A program made the position numbers and the translations under genes. 62,362 nucleotides of DNA, taken from the NCBI GenBank assembly GCA_905220665.1, contig CAJNAR010000048.1, forward strand, positions 1-62,362, read 5' to 3'. This DNA is from Albugo candida (Eukaryota; Oomycota; Peronosporomycetes; Albuginales; Albuginaceae). Positions 10,762 to 23,699 of this stretch are shown in pieces; the first letter of the stretch is position 1; every line of letters begins with the position of its first letter. The notes under the pieces are model-generated. The model was not told the origin of the DNA. It worked only from the letters and a program-made list of their open reading frames with translations, and made no database searches.

Positions 10762-13700
10762 CGCTGTTTCATTGTCGCACGATGCAGGAAAAAAGATCTC
10801 GTGGCAGGTAAGTTCATATGCGTATCAAGTCAAGCGAGGTACATTCACCTCACGAAGTTGACAGAATCATCTTCTTGCATGCAATGCTCATGCGTACCAT
10901 CTCAAGTGCAACAAGCTCCAAGCAGCGTAAACTGCTGCTCTACTGGCTTCATGAATTGGAACTACAGTGCTCAAATTCTCTCACATCTCTACGAGTACAT
11001 ATCAATCAGTATCATGATATCTTCACATCGTAAAGCTGCATCATTCAGAAGGTGAACTCAGAAAACAATTTGGTATGTTTGGAATATGAAAGATATCTAC
11101 ATAGTACAATAAAAATGATGCATTTCTTCTAGGCGATGAATTTGAACATAAATACAGTATTATTTCATCTCGAAACCATAACCTCGTCAGCAATGTGCTC
11201 CATGTCTCGCAAATCTCGCATAATTTGTAGGTAGTATGCACTGAGCAGCTAAGATTTTTTGCACGTGCTCGCAAACACGGCTTTTCAAATCGTCTAGCAG
11301 CATGTTTTCGGAAAGTACTTTTCTCCTCCGGATGTCTATAAAAATGTTGAGTCAGTTCGGCAGCGACTGAATTCCGCTGTTTCATTGTCGCACGATGCAG
11401 GAAAAAGATCTCGTGGCAGGTAAGTTCATATGCGTATCAAGTCAAGCGAGGTACATTCACCTCACGAAGTTGACAGAATCATCTTCTTGCATGCAATGCT
11501 CATGCGTACCATCTCAAGTGCAACAAGCTCCAAGCAGCGTAAACTGCTGCTCTACTGGCTTCATGAATTGGAACTACAGTGCTCAATTCTCTCACATCTC
11601 TACGAGTACATATCAATCAGTATCATGATATCTTCACATCGTAAAGCTGCATCATTCAGAAGGTGAACTCAGAAAACAATTTGGTATGTTTGGAATATGA
11701 AAGATATCTACATAGTAAAATAAAAACGATGCATTTCTTCTAGGCGATGAATTTGAACATAAATACAGTATTATTTCATCTCGAAACCATAACCTCGTCA
11801 GCAATGTGCTCCATGTCTCGCAAATCTCGCATAATTTGTAGGTAGTATGCACTGAGCAGCTAAGATTTTTTGCACGTGCTCGCAAACACGGCTTTTCAAA
11901 TCGTCTAGCAGCATGTTTTCGGAAAGTACTTTTCTCTCCTCCGGATGTCTATAAAAATGTTGAGTCAGTTCGGCAGCGACTGAATTCCGCTGTTTTCATT
12001 GTCGCACGATGCAGGAAAAAAGATCTCGTGGCAGGTAAGTTCATATGCGTATCAAGTCAAGCGAGGTACATTCACCTCACGAAGTTGACAGAATCATCTT
12101 CTTGCATGCAATGCTCATGCGTACCATCTCAAGTGCAACAAGCTCCAAGCAGCGTAAACTGCTGCTCTACTGGCTTCATGAATTGGAACTACAGTGCTCA
12201 AATTCTCTCACATCTCTACGAGTACATATCAATCAGTATCATGATATCTTCACATCGTAAAGCTGCATCATTCAGAAGGTGAACTCAGAAAACAATTTGA
12301 TATGTTTGGAATATGAAAGATATCTACATAGTACAATAAAAATGATGCATTTCTTCTAGGCGATGAATTTGAACATAAATCCAATATTATTTCATCTCGA
12401 AACCATAACCTCGTCAGCAATGTGCTCCATGTCTCGCAAATCTCGCATAATTTGTAGGTAGTATGCACTGAGCAGCTAAGATTTTTTGCACGTGCTCGCA
12501 ACACGGCTTTCAAATCGTTAGCAGCATGTTTTCGGAAAGTACTTTTCTCTCCTCCGGATGTCTATAAAAATGTTGAGTCAGTTCGGCAGCGACTGAATTC
12601 CGCTGTTTTCATTGTCGCACGATGCAGGAAAAAGATCTCGTGGCAGGTAAGTTCATATGCGTATCAAGTCAAGCGAGGTACATTCACCTCACGAAGTTGA
12701 CAGAATCATCTTCTTGCATGCAATGCTCATGCGTACCATCTCAAGTGCAACAAGCTCCAAGCAGCGTAAACTGCTGCTCTACTGGCTTCATGAATTGGAA
12801 CTACAGTGCTCAAATTCTCTCACATCTCTACGAGTACATATCAATCAGTATCATGATATTTCACATCGTAAAGCTGGATCATTCAGAAGGTGAACTCAGA
12901 AAACAATTTGGTATGTTTGGAATATGAAAGATATCTACATAGTACAATAAAAACGATGCATTTCTTCTAGGCGATGAATTTGAACATAAATACAGTATTA
13001 TTTCATCTCGAAACCATAACCTCGTCAGCAATGTGCTCCATGTCTCGCAAATCTCGCATAATTTGTAGGTAGTATGCACTGAGCAGCTAAGATTTTTTGC
13101 ACGTGCTCGCAACCTCGGCTTTTCAAATCGACTAGCAGCATGTTTTCGGAAAGTACTTTTCTCTCCTCCGGATGTCTATAAAAATGTTGAGTCAGTTCGG
13201 CAGCGACTGAATTCCGCTGTTTTCATTGTCGCACGATGCAGGAAAAAGATCTCGTGGCAGGTAAGTTCATATGCGTATCAAGTCAAGCGAGGTCGATTGA
13301 CCTCAAGAAGTTGACAGAATCATCTTCTTGCATGCCATGCTAATGCGTGCCCTCTGTAGTGCAACAAGCTGCAAGCAGCATAAACTGCTGCTCTACTGGC
13401 TTCATGAATTGGAACTACAGTGCTCAAATACTCTCACATCTCTACGAGTACATATCAATCAGTATCATGATATCTTCACATCGTAAAGCTGCATCATTCA
13501 GAAGGTGAACTCAGAAAACATTTGATATGTTTGGAATATGAAAGATATCTACATAGTACAATAAAAATGATGCATTTCTTCTAGGCGATGAATTTGAACA
13601 TAAATCCAATATTATTTCATCTCCAAACCATAACCTCGTCAGCAATGTGCTCCATGTCTCGCAAATCTCGCATAATTTGTAGGTAGTATGCACTGAGCAG

Positions 13701-15260
13701 CTAAGATTTTTTGCACGTGCTCGCAAACACGGCTTTTCAAATCGACTAGCAGCATGTTTTCGGAAAGTACTTTTCTCTCCTCGGATGTCTATAAAAATGT
13801 TGAGTCAGTTCGGCAGCGACTGAATTCCGCTGTTTTCATTGTCGCACGATGCACGAAAAAAGATCTCGTGGCAGGTAAGTTCATATGCGTATCAAGTCAA
13901 GCGAGGTCGATTGACCTCAAGAAGTTGACAGAATCATCTTCTTGCATGCCATGCTAATGCGTGCCCTCTGTAGTGCAACAAGTTGCAAGCAGCGTAAACT
14001 GCTGCTCTACTGGCTTCATGAATTGGAACTACAGTGCTCAAATATCTCTCACATCTCTACGAGTACATATCAATCAGTATATTGATACTTCACATCGTAA
14101 AGCTGGATCATTCAGAAGGTGAACTCAGAAGACAATTTGATATGTTTGGAATATGAAAGATATCTACATAGTACAATAAAAATGATGCATTTCTTCTAGG
14201 CGATGAATTTGAACATAAATCCAATATTATTTCATCTCGAAACCATAACCTCGTCAGCAATGTGCTCCATGTCTCGCAAATCTCGCATAATTTGTAGGTA
14301 GTATGCACTGAGCAGCTAAGATTTTTTGCACGTGCTCGCAACCTCGGCTTTTCAAATCGACTAGCAGCATGTTTTCGGAAAGTACTTTTCTCTCCTCCGG
14401 ATGTCTATAAAAATGTTGAGTCAGTTCGGCAGCGACTGAATTCCGCTGTTTTCATTGTCGCACGATGCAGGAAAAAAGATCTCGTGGCAGGTAAGTTCAT
14501 ATGCGTATCAAGTCAAGCGAGGTACATTCACCTCACGAAGTTGACAGAATCATCTTCTTGCATGCAATGCTCATGCGTACCATCTCAAGTGCAACAAGCT
14601 CCAAGCAGCGTAAACTGCTGCTCTACTGGCTTCATGAATTGGAACTACAGTGCTCAAATTCTCTCACATCTCTACGAGTACATATCAATCAGTATCATGA
14701 TATCTTCACATCGTAAAGCTGCATCATTCAGAAGGTGAACTCAGAAAACAATTTGGTATGTTTGGAATATGAAAGATATCTACATAGTACAATAAAAATG
14801 ATGCATTTCTTCTAGGCGATGATTTTGAACATAAATCCAATATTATTTCATCTCGAAACCATAACTCGTCAGCAATGTGCTCCATGTCTCGCAAATCTCG
14901 CATAATTTGTAGGTAGTATGCACTGAGCAGCTAAGATTTTTTGCACGTGCTCGAAACACGGCTTTTCAAATCGTCTAGCAGCATGTTTTCGGAAAGTACT
15001 TTTCTCTCCTCCGGATGTCTATAAAAATGTTGAGTCAGTTCGGCAGCGACTGAATTCCGCTGTTTTCATTGTCGCACGATGCAGGAAAAAAGATCTCGTG
15101 GCAGGTAAGTTCATATGCGTATCAAGTCAAGCGAGGTACATTCACCTCACGAAGTTGACAGAATCATCTTCTTGCATGCAATGCTCATGCGTACCATCTC
15201 AAGTGCAACAAGCTCCAAGCAGCGTAAACTGCTGCTACTGGCTTTCATGAATTGAACCTC
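10762..15260. other. Indel-rich stretch of the array
   Basis: Single-base losses and gains cluster here. Examples are GCTGTTTCATT (10762, 11378), TTTTCTCCTCC (11322), GGAAAAAGATC (11400, 12628, 13243), GCTCAATTC (11581), CAACACGGCTTTC (12499), GATATTTCAC (12856), AAAACATTTG (13516), AAATATCTC (14040), ATAACTCG (14861), CTCGAAACAC (14951) and TGCTACTGGCTTTC (15233). Units on either side are almost free of such changes. Many are homopolymer-length changes, which suggests either consensus error in a collapsed repeat or a locally decayed block. Confidence 0.6.
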
Positions 15261-18200
15261 AGTGCTCAAATACTCTCACATCTCTACGAGTACATATCAA
15301 TCAGTATCATGATATCTTCACATCGTAAAGCTGCATCATTCAGAAGGTGAACTCAGAAAACAATTTGGTATGTTTGGAATATGAAAGATATCTACATAGT
15401 ACAATAAAAATGATGCATTTCTTCTAGGCGATGAATTTGAACATAAATACAGTATTATTTCATCTCGAAACCATAACCTCGTCAGCAATGTGCTCCATGT
15501 CTCGCAAATCTCGCATAATTTGTAGGTAGTATGCACTGAGCAGCTAAGATTTTTTGCACGTGCTCGCAAACACGGCTTTTCAAATCGTCTAGCAGCATGT
15601 TTTCGGAAAGTACTTTTCTCTCCTCCGGATGTCTATAAAAATGTTGAGTCAGTTCGGCAGCGACTGAATTCCGCTGTTTTCATTGTCGCACGATGCAGGA
15701 AAAAAGATCTCGTGGCAGGTAAGTTCATATGCGTATCAAGTCAAGCGAGGTACATTCACCTCACGAAGTTGACAGAATCATCTTCTTGCATGCAATGCTC
15801 ATGCGTACCATCTCAAGTGCAACAAGCTCCAAGCAGCGTAAACTGCTGCTCTACTGGCTTCATGAATTGGAACTACAGTGCTCAAATTCTCTCACATCTC
15901 TACGAGTACATATCAATCAGTATTATGATATTTTCACATCGTAAAGCTGGATCATTCAGAAGGTGAACTCAGAAAACAATTTGGTATGTTTGGAATATGA
16001 AAGATATCTACATAGTACAATAAAAATGATGCATTTCTTCTAGGCGATGAATTTGAACATAAATCCAATATTATTTCATCTCGAAACCATAACCTCGTCA
16101 GCAATGTGCTCCATGTCTCGCAAATCTCGCATAATTTGTAGGTAGTATGCACTGAGCAGCTAAGATTTTTTGCACGTGCTCGCAAACACGGCTTTTCAAA
16201 TCGACTAGCAGCATGTTTTCGGAAAGTACTTTTCTCTCCTCCGGATGTCTATAAAAATGTTGAGTCAGTTCGGCAGCGACTCAATTCCACTGTTTTCATT
16301 GTCGCACGATGCACGAAAAAAGATCTCGTGGCAGGTAAGTTCATATGCGTATCAAGTCAAGCGAGGTACATTCACCTCACGAAGTTGACAGAATCATCTT
16401 CTTGCATGCAATGCTCATGCGTACCATCTCAAGTGCAACAAGCTCCAAGCAGCGTAAACTGCTGCTCTACTGGCTTCATGAATTGGAACTACAGTGCTCA
16501 AATTCTCTCACATCTCTACGAGTACATATCAATCAGTATCATGATATCTTCACATCGTAAAGCTGCATCATTCAGAAGGTGAACTCAGAAAACAATTTGA
16601 TATGTTTGGAATATGAAAGATATCTACATAGTACAATAAAAATGATGCATTTCTTCTAGGCGATGAATTTGAACATAAATCCAATATTATTTCATCTCCA
16701 AACCATAACCTCGTCAGCAATGTGCTCCATGTCTCGCAAATCTCGCATAATTTGTAGGTAGTATGCACTGAGCAGCTAAGATTTTTTGCACGTGCTCGCA
16801 ACCTCGGCTTTTCAAATCGACTAGCAGCATGTTTTCGGAAAGTACTTTTCTCTCCTCCGGATGTCTATAAAAATGTTGAGTCAGTTCGGCAGCGACTGAA
16901 TTCCGCTGTTTTCATTGTCGCACGATGCAGGAAAAAAGATCTCGTGGCAGGTAAGTTCATATGCGTATCAAGTCAAGCGAGGTCGATTGACCTCAAGAAG
17001 TTGACAGAATCATCTTCTTGCATGCCATGCTAATGCGTGCCCTCTGTAGTGCAACAAGCTGCAAGCAGCATAAACTGCTGCTCTACTGGCTTCATGAATT
17101 GGAACCTCAGTGCTCAAATACTCTCACATCTCTACGAGTACATATCAATCAGTATTATGATATCTTCACATCGTAAAGCTGCATCATTCAGAAGGTGAAC
17201 TCAGAAAACAATTTGGTATGTTTGGAATATGAAAGATATCTACATAGTACAATAAAAATGATGCATTTCTTCTAGGCGATGAATTTGAACATAAATCCAA
17301 TATTATTTCATCTCCAAACCATAACCTCGTCAGCAATGTGCTCCATGTCTCGCAAATCTCGCATAATTTGTAGGTAGTATGCACTGAGCAGCTAAGATTT
17401 TTTGCACGTGCTCGCAAACACGGCTTTTCAAATCGTCTAGCAGCATGTTTTCGGAAAGTACTTTTCTCTCCTCCGGATGTCTATAAAAATGTTGAGTCAG
17501 TTCGGCAGCGACTGAATTCCGCTGTTTTCATTGTCGCACGATGCAGGAAAAAAGATCTCGTGGCAGGTAAGTTCATATGCGTATCAAGTCAAGCGAGGTA
17601 CATTCACCTCACGAAATTGACAGAATCATCTTCTTGCATGCAATGCTCATGCGTACCATCTCAAGTGCAACAAGCTCCAAGCAGCGTAAACTGCTGCTCT
17701 ACTGGCTTCATGAATTGGAACTACAGTGCTCAAATTCTCTCACATCTCTACGAGTACATATCAATCAGTATCATGATATCTTCACATCGTAAAGCTGCAT
17801 CATTCAGAAGGTGAACTCAGAAAACAATTTGATATGTTTGGAATATGAAAGATATCTACATAGTACAATAAAAATGATGCATTTCTTCTAGGCGATGAAT
17901 TTGAACATAAATCCAATATTATTTCATCTCCAAACCATAACCTCGTCAGCAATGTGCTCCATGTCTCGCAAATCTCGCATAATTTGTAGGTAGTATGCAC
18001 TGAGCAGCTAAGATTTTTTGCACGTGCTCGCAAACACGGCTTTTCAAATCGACTAGCAGCATGTTTTCGGAAAGTACTTTTCTCTCCTCCGGATGTCTAA
18101 AAAATGTTGAGTCAGTTCGGCAGCGACTGAATTCCGCTGTTTTCATTGTCGCACGATGCAGGAAAAAAGATCTCGTGGCAGGTAAGTTCATATGCGTATC

Positions 18201-21200
18201 AAGTCAAGCGAGGTCGATTGACCTCAAGAAGTTGACAGAATCATCTTCTTGCATGCCATGCTAATGCGTGCCCTCTGTAGTGCAACAAGCTGCAAGCAGC
18301 ATAAACTGCTGCTCTACTGGCTTCATGAATTGGAACTACAGTGCTCAAATACTCTCACATCTCTACGAGTACATATCAATCAGTATTATGATATCTTCAC
18401 ATCGTAAAGCTGCATCATTCAGAAGGTGAACTCAGAAAACAATTTGATATGTTTGGAATATGAAAGATATCTACATAGTACAATAAAAACGATGCATTTC
18501 TTCTAGGCGATGAATTTGAACATAAATCCAATATTATTTCATCTCCAAACCATAACCTCGTCAGCAATGTGCTCCATGTCTCGCAAATCTCGCATAATTT
18601 GTAGGTAGTATGCACTGAGCAGATAAGATTTTTTGCACGTGCTCGCAAACACGGCTTTTCAAATCGACTAGCAGCATGTTTTCGGAAAGTACTTTTCTCT
18701 CCTCCGGATGTCTATAAAAATGTTGAGTCAGTTCGGCAGCGACTGAATTCCGCTGTTTTCATTGTCGCACGATGCAGGAAAAAAGATCTCGTGGCAGGTA
18801 AGTTCATATGCGTATCAAGTCAAGCGAGGTACATTCACCTCACGAAGTTGACAGAATCATCTTCTTGCATGCAATGCTCATGCGTACCATCTCAAGTGCA
18901 ACAAGCTCCAAGCAGCGTAAACTGCTGCTCTACTGGCTTCATGAATTGGAACTACAGTGCTCAAATTCTCTCACATCTCTACGAGTACATATCAATCAGT
19001 ATCATGATATCTTCACATCGTAAAGCTGCATCATTCAGAAGGTGAACTCAGAAAACAATTTGATATGTTTGGAATATGAAAGATATCTACATAGTACAAT
19101 AAAAGCGATGCATTTCTTCTAGGCGATGAATTTGAACATAAATCCAATATTATTTCATCTCCAAACCATAACCTCGTCAGCAATGTGCTCCATGTCTCGC
19201 AAATCTCGCATAATTTGTAGGTAGTATGCACTGAGCAGCTAAGATTTTTTGCACGTGCTCGCAACCTCGGTTTTTCAAATCGACTAGCAGCATGTTTTCG
19301 GAAAGTACTTTTCTCTCCTCCGGATGTCTAAAAAATGTTGAGTCAGTTCGGCAGCGACTGAATTCCGCTGTTTTCATTGTCGCACGATGCACGAAAAAAG
19401 ATCTCGTTGCAGGTGAGTTCATATGCGTATCAAGTCAAGCGAGGTCGATTGACCTCAAGAAGTTGACAGAATCATCTTCTTGCATGCCATGCTAATGCGT
19501 GCCCTCTGTAGTGCAACAAGCTGCAAGCAGCATAAACTGCTGCTCTACTGGCTTCATGAATTGGAACCTCAGTGCTCAAATACTCTCACATCTCTATGAG
19601 TACATATCAATCAGTATTATGATATCTTCACATCGTAAAGCTGCATCATTCAGAAGGTGAACTCAGAAAACAATTTGATATGTTTGGAATATGAAAGATA
19701 TCTACATAGTACAATAAAAATGATGCATTTCTTCTAGGCGATGATTTTGAACATAAATCCAATATTATTTCATCTCCAAACCATAACCTCGTCAGCAATG
19801 TGCTGCATGTCTCGCAAATCTCGCATAATTTGTAGGTAGTATGCACTGAGCAGCTAAGATTTTTTGCACGTGCTCGCAACCTCGGCTTTTCAAATCGACT
19901 AGCAGCATGTTTTCGGAAAGTACTTTTCTCTCCTCCGGATGTCTATAAAAATGTTGAGTCAGTTCGGCAGCGACTGAATTCCGCTGTTTTCATTGTCGCA
20001 CGATGCAGGAAAAAAGATCTCGTGGCAGGTAAGTTCATATGCGTATCAAGTCAAGCGAGGTACATTCACCTCACGAAGTTGACAGAATCATCTTCTTGCA
20101 TGCAATGCTCATGCGTACCATCTCAAGTGCAACAAGCTCCAAGCAGCGTAAACTGCTGCTCTACTGGCTTCATGAATTGGAACTACAGTGCTCAAATTCT
20201 CTCACATCTCTACGAGTACATATCAATCAGTATCATGATATCTTCACATCGTAAAGCTGCATCATTCAGAAGGTGAACTCAGAAAACAATTTGATATGTT
20301 TGGAATATGAAAGATATCTACATAGTACAATAAAAATGATGCATTTCTTCTAGGCGATGAATTTGAACATAAATACAGTATTATTTCATCTCGAAACCAT
20401 AACCTCGTCAGCAATGTGCTCCATGTCTCGCAAATCTCGCATAATTTGTAGGTAGTATGCACTGAGCAGATAAGATTTTTTGCACGTGCTCGCAAACACG
20501 GCTTTTCAAATCGACTAGCAGCATGTTTTCGGAAAGTACTTTTCTCTCCTCCGGATGTCTATAAAAATGTTGAGTCAGTTCGGCAGCGACTGAATTCCGC
20601 TGTTTTCATTGTCGCACGATGCAGGAAAAAAGATCTCGTGGCAGGTAAGTTCATATGCGTATCAAGTCAAGCGAGGTACATTCACCTCACGAAGTTGACA
20701 GAATCATCTTCTTGCATGCAATGCTCATGCGTACCATCTCAAGTGCAACAAGCTCCAAGCAGCGTAAACTGCTGCTCTACTGGCTTCATGAATTGGAACT
20801 ACAGTGCTCAAATTCACTCACATCTCTACGAGTACATATCAATCAGTATTATGATATCTTCACATCGTAAAGCTGCATCATTCAGAAGGTGAACTCAGAA
20901 AACAATTTGGTATGTTTGGAATATGAAAGATATCTACATAGTACAATAAAAATGATGCATTTCTTCTAGGCGATGAATTTGAACATAAATCCAATATTAT
21001 TTCATCTCCAAACCATAACCTCGTCAGCAATGTGCTCCATGTCTCGCAAATCTCGCATAATTTGTAGGTAGTATGCACTGAGCAGATAAGATTTTTTGCA
21101 CGTGCTCACAAACACGGCTTTTCAAATCGACTAGCAGCATATTTTCGGAAAGTACTTTTCTCTCCTTCGGATGTCTATAAAAATGTTGAGTCAGTTCGGC

Positions 21201-23699
21201 AGCGACTGAATTCCGCTGTTTTCATTGTCGCACGATGCAGGAAAAAAGATCTCGTGGCAGGTAAGTTCATATGCGTATCAAGTCAAGCGAGGTCGATTCA
21301 CCTCACGAAGTTGACAGAATCATCTTCTTGCATGCAATGCGCATGCGTACCATCTCAAGTGCAACAAGCTCCAAGCAGCGTAAACTGCTGCTCTACTGGC
21401 TTCATGAATTGGAACTACAGTGCTCAAATACTCTCACATCTCTACGAGTACATATCAATCAGTATTATGATATCTTCACATCGTAAAGCTGCATCATTCA
21501 GAAGGTGAACTCAGAAAACAATTTAGTATGTTTGGAATATGAAAGATATCTACATAGTACAATAAAAATGATGCATTTCTTCTAGGCGATGAATTTGAAC
21601 ATAAATCCAATATTATTTCATCTCCAAACCATAACCTCGTCAGCAATGTCCTCCATGTCTCGCAAATCTCGCATAATTTGTAGGTAGTATGCACTGAGCA
21701 GATAAGATTTTTTGCACGTGCTCGCAAACACGGCTTTTCAAATCGACTAGCAGCATGTTTTCGGAAAGTACTTTTCTCTCCTCCGGATGTCTATAAAAAT
21801 GTTGAGTCAGTTCGGCAGCGACTCAATTCCACTGTTTTCATTGTCGCACGATGCACGAAAAAAGATCTCGTGGCAGGTAAGTTCATATGCGTATCAAGTC
21901 AAGCGAGGTCGATTGACCTCAAGAAGTTGACAGAATCATCTTCTTGCATGCCATGCTAATGCGTACCATCTCAAGTGCAACAAGCTCCAAGCAGCGTAAA
22001 CTGCTGCTCTACTGGCTTCATGAATTGGAACCTCAGTGCTCAAATACTCTCACATCTCTACGAGTACATATCAATCAGTATTATGATATCTTCACATCGT
22101 AAAGCTGCATCATTCAGAAGGTGAACTCAGAAAACAATTTAGTAGGTTTGGAATATGAAAGATATCTACATAGTACAATAAAAATGATGCATTTCTTCTA
22201 GGCGATGAATTTGAACATAAATCCAATATTATTTCATCTCCAAACCATAACCTCGTCAGCAATGTGCTCCATGTCTCGCAAATCTCGCATAATTTGTAGG
22301 TAGTATGCACTGAGCAGATAAGATTTTTTGCACGTGCTCGCAAACACGGCTTTTCAAATCGACTAGCAGCATGTTTTCGGAAAGTACTTTTCTCTCCTCC
22401 GGATGTCTATAAAAATGTTGAGTCAGTTCGGCAGCGACACAATTCCACTGTTTTCATTGTCGCACGATGCACGAAAAAAGATCTCGTGGCAGGTAAGTTC
22501 ATATGCGTATCAAGTCAAGCGAGGTCGATTGACCTCAAGAAGTTGACAGAATCATCTTCTTGCATGCCATGCTAATGCGTACCATCTCAAGTGCAACAAG
22601 CTCCAAGCAGCGTAAACTGCTGCTCTACTGGCTTCATGAATTGGAACCTCAGTGCTCAAATACTCTCACATCTCTACGAGTACATATCAATCAGTATTAT
22701 GATATCTTCACATCGTAAAGCTGCATCATTCAGAAGGTGAACTCAGAAAACAATTTGATATGTTTGGAATATGAAAGATATCTACATAGTACAATAAAAA
22801 TGATGCATTTCTTCTAGGCGATGAATTTGAACATAAATCCAATATCATTTCATCTCGAAACCATAATCTCGTAAGAAATGTGCTCCAAGTCTCGCAAATC
22901 TCGCATAATTTGTAGGTAGTATGCACTGAGCAGCTAAGATTTTTTGCACGTGCTCGCAAACTCGGTTTTTCAAATCGACTAGCAGCATGTTTTCGGAAAG
23001 TACTTTTCTCTCCTCCGGATGTCTAAAAAATGTTGAGTCAGTTCGGCAGCGACTGAATTCCGCTGTTTTCATTGTCGCACGATGCAGGAAAAAAGATCTC
23101 GTGGCAGGTAAGTTCATATGCGTATCAAGTCAAGCGAGGTACATTCACCTCACAAAGTTGACAGAATCATCTTCTTGCATGCAATGCTCATGCGTACCAT
23201 CTCAAGTGCAACAAGCTCCAAGCAGCGTAAACTGCTGCTCTACTGGCTTCATGAATTGGAACCTCAGTGCTCAAATACTCTCACATCTCTACGAGTACAT
23301 ATCAATCAGTATTATGATATCTTCACATCGTAAAGCTGCATCATTCAGAAGGTGAACTCAGAAAACAATTTGATATGTTTGGAATATGAAAGATATCTAC
23401 ATAGTACAATAAAAATGATGCATTTCTTCTAGGCGATGAATTTGAACATAAATCCAATATCATTTCATCTCGAAACCATAATCTCGTAAGAAATGTGCTC
23501 CAAGTCTCGCAAATCTCGCATAATTTGTAGGTAGTATGCACTGAGCAGCTAAGATTTTTTGCACGTGCTCGCAAACTCGGTTTTTCAAATCGACTAGCAG
23601 CATGTTTTCGGAAAGTACTTTTCTCTCCTCCGGATGTCTAAAAAATGTTGAGTCAGTTCGGCAGCGACTGAATTCCGCTGTTTTCATTGTCGCACGATG

